Positions 1 to 13,000 of a DNA stretch of 64,000 nucleotides are shown here, one piece after another; the first letter of the stretch is position 1, and the number at the start of each line of letters is the position of its first letter. Both the position numbers and the translations under genes were made by a program. The notes beneath the pieces were generated by a model. That model had not been told where the DNA came from and did no database searches. It saw only the letters and a program-made list of their open reading frames with translations. This DNA is from Amborella trichopoda (Eukaryota; Streptophyta; Magnoliopsida; Amborellales; Amborellaceae): NCBI RefSeq assembly GCF_000471905.2, contig NW_006498507.1, positions 2,784,539-2,848,538 on the forward strand, in the 5' to 3' direction.

Positions 1-35
<35 letters not shown>

Positions 36-52
36 GTGTGTGTGTGTGCAGG
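1..52. repeat. (CT)n/(GT)n microsatellite
   Basis: The window opens in an uninterrupted CT run followed by a GT run. It lies within intron 4 of the minus-strand TRAP-beta gene, or in whatever follows exon 4. The rest of 53-415 holds nothing I can assign. The last coding exon of that gene was looked for here and not seen. Confidence 0.9.
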
Positions 53-415
53 CGGGTGGGGGTGTTTTAGAAACCCTAAAATATGGCAAACGCAGCCTGT
101 CTAGTCATTTCTGGCTTCAGGACTGGTCTTTTGTAGTTTGACTTGGGATGTCATGTAGAAAACGTGGATTTTTAGCATCATAAACCGAAGGACTTTCAAG
201 TTGGATCTGACATTTTTGTCCTGTTACAAAATAATGCTCTTGAATTCAAAAGGAAATGGTACAATTCATACCGTAGCCTGAAGCATTCCGTCGTCGTATT
301 TCCAGACATTAAAATGTTATGGATCAACAGGGGTTTGCATAAAATTAATAGGCAAATTAGTAACAACCCTCAGTTTTTGGATATCATTAAGTAAAAAAGT
401 TTAATGAAAACTCAC

Positions 416-487
416 CCATTCAAACTTCTTTTCTGGAGGACGGTCAGCAAGTAAATCCAAAGGCAGAATAGGGGTTGAATAAGCCTC
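416..487 (-). other. SSR2: TRAP-beta exon 4
   Basis: A 72-nt, phase-0 exon reading EAYSTPILPLDLLADRPPEK then KFEW. The acceptor is TGCTTTTAG|GAG and the donor TGG|GTGAGT. The following exon, with the membrane helix, is expected to start with an Ala-Lys-Arg codon run and is not inside the window. Confidence 0.92.
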
Positions 488-1028
488 CTAAAAGCATACA
501 CGAAACAACCTTCAATAGTGGCTTATGGCTTAGAGTTATGTGATGGTATGGTTAGACCATATATGAGTATTATAATATACAAATTGTGGATAATCCACAC
601 ACAAGATGTGTGTGCTATACTTTGCCTCGATTAATATAAAGTTGTTTGGAAGATGTTACTGATGTTGCAAACGAACCTGCAATGCTGCTTTGGAAGGCAC
701 ACGAAATCTGATGACTGCAGGTGCCCCATAGAAAACTTGTTTTATTTGGCATTCCAACACAAAAGAATGGGACACAGAAGAACCACTGCATAAGGCACAT
801 TAACCCAACATGAACGCCAAACAGAAAAGCACTCAATAGAATATAACTGTGGGTTAAAGATGAATGCACAGTGTGAGAAACAACTTCTAATGGCAGGATG
901 AAACCTGGGGTCTGTGTGAGGGGTTGGTAAATTCATGTACCCTTGCTTCTGTCTAGGAAGCAACATGGGGTCTGAAACCATGATTAGGCCCCACCCACCC
1001 ACCCACACACACACACAAACACAAACAC

Positions 1029-1067
<39 letters not shown>

Positions 1068-4000
1068 AGAGAAGTGAAGGGGGTCTTTTGGTTGGGGGGG
1101 GGGGGAGGGAGGGATGGAGAGAATGCAATATGCAAAAACGTAACTAGAAATGGTGAAGGAAATAAAGCTGAAGGGACAACTTACGCATCAAGCCTTTCCC
1201 ATGACTTGGAGGTGCTGCCAGTTATGATATTGAACAACTCAGGAGTCCAACTATCATCAGTCAGGCTCACATCATATGCAGTCCTGAAAAAATTCAGAAC
1301 ATAATTCTCTATTTCAGAAACCATTTCAGCAAATTTTATTTCTACATCTTTCAAGATCTGGGACATCCAAAATTGTGGGTAAAATGCAACAAATAAGTGA
1401 GGCATAAAAATCTTTCAGTAATAAATTTAAGACTGTTGGAAAAACTAAGATGTACTCACACACAAGAACAAAAATCTGCGATTAGAAAAAAAACATCATA
1501 CAGGAATTGTTTAAACCTCCTGTCAAATTCTAAAAAATCATATGCTGGAATGGCAAGCTTATCAAATAATGTATTACATTTCAACAAGAAAGGAATCACT
1601 TTATTTTATTCTAATTTGTTCTATTTTATTTACAACTGAAGTGTTGGGTACATATCCCATCACCAAACTGGCTAGATTTCTATAGGATAACAACATCCTG
1701 AAGCAAAACAGGCAGTCCAGTAGCTTAGGCTTCTGAATTATTCTAGAAACTTTTCTAAACACACAAGGCACAGTTTTTTTTTTCTGACATGTCAATGGGT
1801 ATAATAGATAGGAATGGACCCTGCAACTTCACATTGTGGCTCCGCCACCTTGACCATCCAGGCCTCAGGCCCGTACCGCTGAACAGATCATGAATCTCTT
1901 TCATGCTTTATTCACTCACATGTCACCACTGTGTTTCACCATATCAAATAGCGGCCCCAATCATTTGATTAGCCCAATAATAGCTTCTATAAAAGGACTT
2001 TATAATTTAATAGAATTTCCTAAAGTGAAATGATGGCATTTGGTTAGTTTGAGAATTGAGAGTACACATTAGAGATAAATTTTCCATGTGGGAGATGGGA
2101 TTTGCACAATCGTGTAGTTGCATTTTGAAGAAATCTGACAATGGGAAATATCTTTAGGCCCACTGAGTTTTGTATATAACCTGTGGGTTTGTGATGAGTT
2201 TAGACGGACTAGTCCTTGGTTACAGTCACAAATTGTGCGTTGGGGGTTTTTTTCCGATTGTAGGTATAAAAGAAGGCCATTAATAAGATTTTAAACGAGC
2301 CTCAAGGCTTCTCCCTGTTCTTACGTGTGGCTACTGTACTTTAATCTCTTTATAAAAACATTTCCACCTTTTCCCTTGGGGGTGCCTATGCAACCCACTG
2401 CCTGTCAGCTGTTCCCTTATTTTCTTAGGGGGCGTGCCTTTGCATGCCACAAGTTGTCAGTTGTTGGCCTTGACTTTCTTATTTGGATAACTAGTTCTTG
2501 GAAGAATGTGCAGACGAAAATGCATACACATCTTTCAGATACAAAAGAACCAAGTTTCACTAAAATTTTAAGAAATGCATGCCCTTGCAGACCCCTGGCA
2601 AAGAGTTACAGTGAAGGAGAAGACTAAAGGAACTTGGGTCCCCTAAATTCCTCCTTCCAAGCAAACAGCCCACAAAAGGACAAACTTTAATTATTTAATT
2701 GATGCTAGAATGGTAATTTAAGATGATTTATAATCATAATGATGCATAATTTCCTTTTTTAACTACAGCTCTTTGTTTATGAATGATAATAAATCTTGGT
2801 AGATCTACACTATAAGCCTTTATTTATCAATAGTGCTACATGCTGCTGCATATCACATACTTTAAAAAAGTTCCAAAGAATATTAACATGTAGGAATAAC
2901 AAGGATTTGGGAGCAAGGTTAGTTTCTACTTTCCCATATGCACGTTTTGTCTACCCAAGGATATGGAGAAATATTCATCGAGCTTTAACAAATTCCAAGA
3001 CCTGCAATATCTATGGTAAGTCTCACAATATACTTGCAAGATCACATCAAGTGAAGACCCTTCCTCTAGGAGAGGACCCAGTCAAGAGAGGACATGCTTC
3101 CACCTCATTTGAATTCCATGCACCCATCAAGCCAGGTCCCTATAGGCTATATAAGCAATCTCCAGCAACTCAAATGAGATAACCAGCCAGCCCTAACAAA
3201 CCAGGCTTGAAAAGAAGCAACAATCAATGATCATTTCAAGGATCCTTTTGTAGCTTACTTCGAGTCATCAAAGGTCCATTATGTGAAAGCTTATCGCGTA
3301 CTAGTGCTTTAAAAAACAGATTGATGTGTGGACAATCTATTATGTGAAAGCTTATTGTATACTAGTGTTTGAAAAAGGGATCAGTGGAGTGGGATCATCC
3401 ACCCACCGATCGTGTGCCAGATCGCTGAATCAGATCCACACGAATCAACAACCTGAAAAAATATTAATAAAATAGATCGGTGCAAAACAACAAGCTGGAA
3501 AATATTTTTTTAAAAAAAATAAAAAATTATGGGTTGTGTTTACCAAGATACCTAGGAAAATACTAGAAAAGCAAAAAGAAAAAAAAGAAAGAAACATAAA
3601 AGAGGGTTTTTAGGGTGCGGTAGAGGCCAGTACCGATTCCTTCCCGCACCGATTCGGTTGGGGCCGATTATAGGTCCGGATTGGGCAATTCTCGATCTGG
3701 ACTGCAATTTTTCAAACACTGCTGTATACCATTGTTACATTGTATCGATTTTGGTGCCAAAGCCTTCATCACGCCCAAACTTCTCCCCAAACAAGCACAC
3801 AGTAGATCATCAATCACTGCTTGTTTCCCAAGCACTATCTCAGGTACCTATGTTGCTGATGATCATGTTATTCTACTCTCTCCAAAGCACCAGAAGGCTG
3901 CTAAGAAAAGGACCTACTGGTCATCCCCTTACGAGAGAAACACCAACCTTAACAGGACCAGTTGTAACAATGGTACATTGAGGTACCAAAGGAGGTGAAG

Positions 4001-7000
4001 GGGGTGCCTTATTAGTTCCTCCAAGAAAAAGCTTCGAGTTCCTAGGTCTAAAAACAAAAATTTATAAACCAATATAAAGTGCACTCTTTACATGTATATT
4101 ATGATTATACATGCAAAATAAGATTCCTCAGGTATAGTTTTGAAACATGCATGGACAATACAAGCCACTGAATGACATAAAGTGATGGTCTGATAAAGTG
4201 TACTACAAGAAATTAGAATCCTAAAAATCCTGCAGTGACTCTATCCTTGGAAGAGAACAACTGAATGGAGGATTTTTATGATTCTCAGATCCTAACATAA
4301 ACTGGGAAGGTGACGTAGGTTCTACATCTCTTCAATATGTGCCTTCCAAGCACCGGTAAAGTCTTGGGGAACATCAAAAACAAATAACACTTCGATTTGA
4401 ACAACTTTCCCAGGCTTATGTTTTCTTTTGGGTACATGACACTTCATGGCCTGGCATAACTCCAAGGTCCTAAATTGATCGGAATTCCAAAGCCACATCT
4501 TTAAGCGGTGTCTCAGAAACAACTTTTGGTAACTCTGATAGGACCCAAGAGATGTCAAATGGGTCACATAATATGATCATATTACCAAGAAAATTGGCAA
4601 GGAATAAGAAAGTCATTAACCAACTCCTCATCTTCATGGTCTATGATGCATACATTTGGTAGAGAGGCCTCACAGTCGGAAGACAATTGACAGTTAAAAT
4701 CTTGCATAAAATAGCTGGCTAAGACTACAAAGTTGAACCAGACGTCCCAAGACCAATTGACCAAGGAAGCCATTACATCACCCGCATGGAACTGCAAATA
4801 GAAAGGACTTAACCAGACTCAACCCAAAACCATCCTTTGATCTTGACAAATGGAATATAGACCTCCTAACCGTATCCAACACGAGACACACTACTTGGCC
4901 TCAACATTCATCAAATTCCTACCAAACAAGAAAATACAAAAATGAAATACCCATCCCCCACTCATTCGAAGAACTGTAGGATCCTCGACTTCAGATTACA
5001 AACCAAGCTCAGAAGGCCATATAAACAACAACAGAAGGGTATTTTTTGCACCAGACAACCTAGAACCTATCCTGACTATCATTCCCAATCCATATCATCA
5101 TCCCCCATCCTAAATCAAAAGAATGCGAGGCTAATGTAAAATATAGGACCGTATCACTTAGCGCTAAGACAAGGTTGAAATCCCCAATAATTTTTTTTGC
5201 TACTTCAAACAAATTAACCCTTCTAAAAACACTTGTTTCAAAAAAAATATATAGGGGAGAATGGAGTCCCCAATCAAGAGACCTCTACTTTCTCCTCAAG
5301 GAAATGCCCCTTGATAAGTTTATTTAAGCAAAGGGGTACATGACATAGACTCCCCACAAAACTTTCCTCGATGATGCTGACTAATCCTGAGAGTTAACGC
5401 ATCTCTACACAGATCCATCTAAGAAGTTTAAGCGTTTGGCCTTGGATTTCCAATGGAAATAATACCAATAATTGAACTTTAAAAATCTTTTTGACAGTTA
5501 TACATACAAATGCCAAGGTCTAATCTCATGAATAGAGTTGCAGGCTACCAGCTTCCGCACAAACCAGGTCCTCTACTCTAATTCCAAGGAACCCTTTGGA
5601 GCCTAGGGCCATATCACAATCTTTGATGCATTCCTTCAATTTGTAGCAGACCAGAATGGCATCCCTAGAAAATCCAATTTATCTCTTCCCCTTCCAAATC
5701 CCCCGAAAATGGTCAATGGAACACCTTTTAAAGGAGACAAGCTCTTTCAACCAACCATCAACTGGCACCCATGAAACATGAGAACCTTTCCCAATAGAGG
5801 CATCAGGTAATAGACCTCAATTTTCTATAGAAGAATTATTAACATCCATGGGGACAATGTAAAAGGAGATGGTTCATAGCCTACCTGGTCATGCACAACA
5901 ACCTTCTCTTCAGAGATGGCCAGTAATGAGAATTTAAATGGTAGCTTATTGTCAGATCCCTTTCTTAGCGTCACGCATGCGGGTGACACCAAGCATGCAG
6001 AACTGCCCTCAAAGATGAAAATGTAGGAAATACTTGCAAGTCCTTTACACACTGGTGCTACTTTCGGTGATTTAGCTATCTGCTATCTCCCTAGGCAGAC
6101 CAGAACTTTAAACCGAGAAACCCATATGCGGCAAAAAAAATGTCACACACCTGGGCTACGCAAGGTCATAGGCAAGATATTGTAGAAGGATGGCTAAGAT
6201 GATGAGACTTGGTGGACCACCGAGACCAATTTGCTGAGGCTTAGATGTCAACCCATGGGCAGCATGACCTAATAGGACAATAGGCATGACCCATGTGCAA
6301 GAGGCGTGGCCGACATTCATCAAGGTTGGGCAGGTGTTTTGACCAATCATAGTCAAGTGTCGGATTTGAATTTGAATTGCATAACTCTCTTGGGCATGGA
6401 CCTTTGCATGGCGATAGGCCATCTGATGGAGGGTTAGTACGCATGTAATGGGATTGCTTGGCCATTAACAGCAGTGTAATGAACATGCATGCTTGGGCCA
6501 GTAATAACCCATGGAGTGGGTTGACCACAGTAGTACGCCCTGTGCCTGGCCCGCATGTCGTGCTCTAATACGCCTTGATGGGCAGGCCATTGCCGTGGGT
6601 TCATAATTACCACACTAGGTAGCATGCAGTAACGACAGTATAGGCCCTAGTGGCCATGTAAATGATGGGTGACTGTGGGGGTATGGATTTGTACTAACCC
6701 CAAATTATCAACCCCATGCCTATAATCTTGGGCATATGTGGCTGTGCACAAGCACGTGCATAGAGCCAATAAGAAGGGGGGTTGATGCCCTTATCTATAC
6801 TTAGTGCATGCTTTGTGTGATTGCCTCACACCATTCCTCATGTGTGTGAAGAGCTGGCCTTGACTTAGTCTGGGGTCCACTTTGGCTCCATGCAGCTGGA
6901 TGGGTTGGAGTGAAAAACTAGCCCCGTGACAATCGGTATTAGAGCATGGTTCATTGACCATGATGGTGGTGTCCTAATGAAATTTGAGATCATCCACCTT

Positions 7001-10000
7001 AATGAGTAGTTGGAACAAGTCCTGACCCAAGGGGTCCAAGATGAGGGTTAGGGCAGAGCATCATCCTTTTTGAGGCTCGGATTGGAGATGAAGGCCAACA
7101 TGGAGAAGTGAAATGGCGCTTGTGAGGCCCTTATGGGCGGGCTCGTAGATGGCCTCAAAACCTTCACATACAACTTCAAGGTAAGTCTTGCAGCTTTATA
7201 AGAAGACATGGCCCAAATCAAGAAGGCCTTGTGTAACACCATGAGTGCCCTGGGCCTTGGGCTCTATGAGGGTGCCAGAGCCCAATATATTTGCAGATGT
7301 GCGAGATTCAGAGGTGTTGGGGAACTTCCTGTGAGACATAGAACATTGTTATGAGGCTACTCATGCCCGTAAGGAAGATCGAGCTTCGGAGATGCCAAAT
7401 TCTAGTAGAGGATGAGCATCAAGGACCCCCTCAAAGCCCAACATGAGCACTTGAGAGGCCTTGAAACAAGACATTGAGCATCAATTTTTGCCATGTAATG
7501 TGTCTTAGGTGGGAAAATGCTATAATGATGATGAATGAATAAATGTGTCTTAGGTGGCTCATGAGGCATTGCAAAAGCTTTGCTAGACAAACTTCGTAAG
7601 AGAGTGTGTGAAGAAGGTTGCATCACTAAATATTCAAACCATCACCTTGTAGGATTGGTGGTTCAACTTTGTGTCTAGGCTATAAGGTTGGACCCATGCC
7701 CACGTCGTGAAGGCAAGGTGTACAAGACTTGCCTATTGCTATGGTGGCAACTGAGGGCCTAGAAGACTACAATCCTCGCGGCGTGTTGGAGTCGACCGTG
7801 AATCAAGGATATGGGTTCGAGGTCCAAAGATGAGAGAGCGTGACATTGTATCGAGGCTAGATTTGAAAAGTTGGCGGCCAAAGAGAGAGAGGTGCCTGGA
7901 AAGCCTTCTCGGGCTGTTTCACTTGCAAGGGTGACTATCGAGTGAGGAATGCCCACAAAGGCAGCTCCTCAATGCAGTTCAAGTAGTGTTAATTGAGAAG
8001 AGGAGGCCCTTGCATGCACCTTGCAGCTATTGAATGCACTGTAGCTGGAATAGACCAGTGTGCAGGCTTAGAAGGAACCTAACCCAAAGACAGCTGAAGC
8101 AATTGAGTCAAAGGAATCACGTGATGACGACTCTGGTGGGATCATCATGAGACGGCCAGTAGTGGCAAGGGTGGCCACGTGGACACGGTCGCCCTGCTCC
8201 ATGACAAATGAGGCACCCTCAACCAATGAGGGGAGTGATGCGAGGAAGCATCCACCTTAGTCCAAATGGGGCAAAGAAAATGAGACATGGCAACCAGCAC
8301 GAGTACTGCAGATACTACTCAACCTGTGGTAAGTCTGGAGTTACGCCTTCCCCTTAAGCATCACAAGAGACGGCATGGGTTATGGTGGCACCTGCAGAGT
8401 TGACCACACACTCAGATGGGTACATCGTGGCAGCAAAGGACCTAACTATGTGTACAAAAGAGATGGTGGCAGCAGTGGACTTTACCAAGGGAATGTGGAA
8501 AAGACAGACTTAGCAGGAGGCTTTGCCTAATAATGTGCAAAACTTTCCGTACCAGGGTTTATGAGGACCCCAATGCAGGACAAGCATCTGACAAGGCCGT
8601 CAAATTTAAGGCAAGGGAAGCTTAACTCCTTTTTAATATTATGCATGTGGGCAAATGAGGTGTGTGGATCTCCCATTAGCGACACACGAAAGTAGAAATG
8701 ACCAGCAAGTCTTGAACTTGTGCAATTGCGGGAGATTTAGCTACCTCTCCTGGTGGGCCAATTTGTCAAACTGACGAACCTATATGAGGGAGTACCTCTA
8801 GCCTTGACCCCTTATCGACTTTTACTGGGTGGCGATGCCTGTGCCATGCTGGGTACAAATGCGCATGCATGTGGTTAGCTACAAATATGCTTGGTGTGAG
8901 GCTTTGGACAAGATGGTGTAGACTAGCTAAGATGGTGGGACTTGGTGGACTAGTGAGAACAGGTTGAGGCTTGAATGGTCAACACATGGGGAGCACATGG
9001 CATGGACATGACCCATGTGCAAGACGCTGGGTAGGTGTCTTCACCAATAATGATAGTGTTGGATTCAGATTTGAAATTGATAATTGTGTAATTGCTCCAA
9101 CCATGGGTAATAGCCAAAACATGTGAGAGATGGTGAATGCACATGTAATTGGTCTGTGTGGACATTGATTGTCATGTAATGACATACGTGTTTGAATTGG
9201 GATGCATGGACGTTAATGATCAATGGAATGGATACCACACCATTAAAACTCCTGCCCCATTCCCACTAATAAGCCTTGATAGGCAGCCCATTAATGATAT
9301 GTGTGGGCTTGCAATTGCCAAACTAGGCAGTGGGCGGTAATGGTGGTGATGGCCCCATAATTGATGGGTGAGTGCGAGGGAGTATACTCGGGGCTATATA
9401 AACCCCTTGCCGAGAGCCTTGAGGGACATATGTTGTTGTACTTGAGCATGTGTATGGAGCTAATAAGAGTGCTCTATAGCCCTTGTATATATCTTCTGTG
9501 CGCTTTGTGTATTTTTTATTACCATTCCTCTTGTGTCCTTGCCTTAGTCTAAGCTAACTTGGCTTAGTGAACATAGGTTGTCTAAGTGAAAATTTAGCCT
9601 CGTGTCACTACCATCCAAAAAGAGGATAGAGGGTAGAGCTCCAATGACGCATACAAGACATCACGAAGCAATCCAAGTTATGCAATTAGAATAATCACTT
9701 TTTACGTAGACTAATCACTTTTTACGACCTTTACAATAAATAATTTGCTCAAGGTGACTAAAAACACTAGCTACTTCTCTATTGCTGAATCCCTTGAGTT
9801 CATTCTAAAGCTAGTACCACGCTCCTGCAATCCCTATCCTCTCCAAGCTAAATTAACCAAATTGTGGTAAATGGAAGTTAGGTGTCTCCACCATGAGCCA
9901 CACATTCGACCAAAATTTACCCTCCTGACTTCAACAAATTTAAATGTTTCCCAATCTTAAACACCGATACACTATAGGGAATATTCAAACAATACCCCTG

Positions 10001-13000
10001 ACATAAGATATGCCTACTCAGATCTCTATATCCCCACTTGTTTTTCTCATGACCGCACTAACCGTCTACAACTCAAGCCAAAAGGCCTCAAGATCTTCTG
10101 TAAAAAGCCAATTTCATTTGCCTAAAAAGGTATTGACTATTGTACTCGAGCATTTGATCTCCAAGCCATGCTTAATTTAAAGACTTCAAAGAAAAAATCC
10201 ATGCTAAATCTTAGGCTTGCAAATATCCTTGAATTTGATGAGACTTGTAGTTCTCACTTCTCAATTCCTCCCTTCAAAAAGTTCCTCAACATTCGTCTTA
10301 ATTTCCTACCAGCCTCCTTTGAAATCTAGAGTAGGAACATATAACAGATTCGACAAAAAAGTTGAAAAGAGTGGCCTTAATGAGCGTATCTCTCCAACTT
10401 GGGAAAATGAGTCACATGTTGTTATGCGGTGCTAATCAATGTTCAAACCAGTGTTTAACAAACTGCCAATCCGGATCTGGGGAATCTGTGTAGACTGACC
10501 CAATTCCCTGTCAGTACCGGGAATCAGTCCGATTCCCTTGGTATCAACCAATTCCATCAGAGAACCGAGCAATTTTGTTAGGGAACTAGGCAATATAGAT
10601 CGGCTAGATCTCCCAGTTCCCACATGTTACATTTTTTATTTTTTTTTGTCTTTAAATTTTTTTTTTTTTGGGACCGATTATCACACACCAACGAATCACT
10701 CCAATTCACGCAACCCAGATCAATGATTCACTAATCCAGACTAGATTTCGATATGGCTAGTTCATCTAGCTGATACAGGTTTGAAAACACTGCTTCAAAC
10801 TATTAGAGATGTTCTCTAGTCTTAATATGCTATTGAAAAGATCATGCATCAGTCAACACACCATCACGTTCAAACGTTTCAGCCATTGTTGAATTAAATG
10901 CAACTTGCGAAAATAAAGTATGGTGTACATCTGGTACTTGCATCTTAGTATCAATCAATAAGGTTTAGCCATGATGACAAACACATCACAGGTACTAGAG
11001 TAGCAACTGGGTTCAAGTTTCTCTAATTAACAAAAGAAAATTAAAAACTTAATCGCATGTGATCCACTCCAAAACTGACATAAAATCCATGAAAATGTGA
11101 ATAGATAAATTAATTAAATTAAATTAACCTCCCAAAATCCAAGATATAACCATGTTGAGTACCTCATTTCCAATGGAGATTCTCCCCCAATATTCCAAGT
11201 AAAATTCGAGAAAGGAGGACTACTTTTATGGCTTTAAAATTCATGAGCTAATTAAATCCAAAATCAGGAAACACATGCTTCTATCCCCTCCAAACATTCC
11301 ATAAATTACTAATATAAGGAAGCAAGGTAGCATCACATCATATACTCAGTTACTTCAAACCAATGGTTTAAAAAACGGATCGGTGACCCGGATCGGGCAC
11401 CTCAAAAACCGTTCCGGATCGACGAATCGGCGATCCGGATCGGGAATCGGCTGAATCGGTCGGATTAAAGCTTCAAAAAAATCCGAAAAAATTATTAAAA
11501 TTCATTATAAATGTTGTTTTTTAGGAATCCAATAAAAAATGAGGGTACTACATTATTAACTTTCATTTTGTTAATCAATTTGTGAATATTGAGATGTTCT
11601 TTACCTGTATAAATTTATTTTAACTATTAAATTTGAATCACATAAAAGAAAAATCAGAGAATTATCATGGATAAAATATATAATTATATATGGACTATTA
11701 TAAAGAGTAGACTAATCAATGAAAGAATGGCCATTAAAATCTTGTTTTGGCGAAAAACCCTAACCCGCTAAAAAAACCCAAACTATTACAACCTAATTAA
11801 CTATAATCCAAAATTATTACAACCTCACTAATTATAATATTATATACTAAAATTATAATTATTAGTTTACATTTTATAATTATTTTATTAGACAAATAAT
11901 AACAAATTAAAAATATTTTATAATATTATCTAATTTAAAATGTATTATTGACAACTGTAAGAAAAATAGTACATTACATGATTTATAATGTAAAAATTCA
12001 TAAATAAAATAAAAGAGTTGGTTATCAATGTAAAAATTAATAAAATGCGTACAAATTTTAGAAATAACACTTCAATTTTTCAAAAATTTATTTTTTTAGG
12101 TTTCTATAATAAATTTAGTAAAGAGATTGTTAGTAGAAAGATGGAGATTTCAAATAGAATAAACTTTTTATTTTTATTTTTTTTATACCTTTCATATTAT
12201 TTACAAAAATAATTATACCACACTATATACAACAAAAATTAACGGTTATATAAAAAATTAATTTTTTTCTTTTTCACTTTTTTATGCCTTTTATATTATT
12301 TACAAAAATATTTATATTTATACCAACCACTATATACACAACAAAAATATTTATACTTATACCAACCACTATATATACAACAAAAATGCAATACATGCCC
12401 AAGGGGATTCGAAAACAACAAAAATATTTATACCAACCACTATATACACAACAAAAATGCAACACATGCCCAAGGGGATTCAAATGCAACACATGCCCAA
12501 GGGGGTGCCCAAGGGGATTCGACCTTGGGACCTCAAGTAAAAAGTTCAAAATCATAATCATCAAGCCATCTAACTACATGTGATTATAAACTGCTGATTA
12601 ATAGACTATACTTACATTTCGTTTTCATTTAATGATATTTGGGAATTATCCCACATCGAAAGATGGGTATTCAAATTTGGTATATAAATACCTATGCAAT
12701 ATGAATTATAAAATGTGTACAAAAATATTAGGGCAACCTCGCACGTGCGCTCGAACACACGTGTGCACGTGTGAGTGTGCGTGGCGCATGCTCGCATGTG
12801 CGCTTGGACACACGTGTGCGTGTGTGAGTGTGCGTGGGGGCACGCTCGCACGTGCGCTTGGACACACGTGTGCACGTGTGAGTGTGAGTGGGGGCACGCT
12901 CGCACGTGCGCTCGGACACACGTGTGCACGTGTGAGTGTGCGTGGGGGCACGCTCAGACGTGCGCTCGGACATACGTGTGCGCGTGTGAGTGCGCACTCG

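Larger units (their letters stand above)
6141..9607 (+). mobile_element. Gag-only Ty3/gypsy-type LTR element (decayed)
   Basis: Two similar direct repeats of about 0.75 kb flank an approximately 1.9-kb internal region. The 5' repeat begins TGTCAC and ends GTGACA, a proper inverted LTR terminus. It is followed at once by a primer-binding-site-like TCGGTATTAGAGCA (degenerate TGGTATCAGAGC). The internal region keeps only gag-like coding in broken frames: a coiled segment (EDMAQIKKAL) and then VPEPNIFADV..LGNFLWDIE, the gag signature of plant gypsy elements. There is no protease, RT or integrase. The size and content resemble TR-GAG or LARD-type non-autonomous elements. No clean target duplication was found, so the outer edges may be eroded. 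Confidence 0.7.

Noticed and set aside
2325-3182. Plus-strand frames of 100 and 128 residues in intron 1
   Set aside because: No motif, no neighbour support and no recognisable homology. Random frames of this length are expected in 64 kb.
4322-4797. Two minus-strand frames, one with DFNCQ as in LINE endonucleases
   Set aside because: A short tetrad-level resemblance is not enough. No other endonuclease motif was found, so it is left unassigned.
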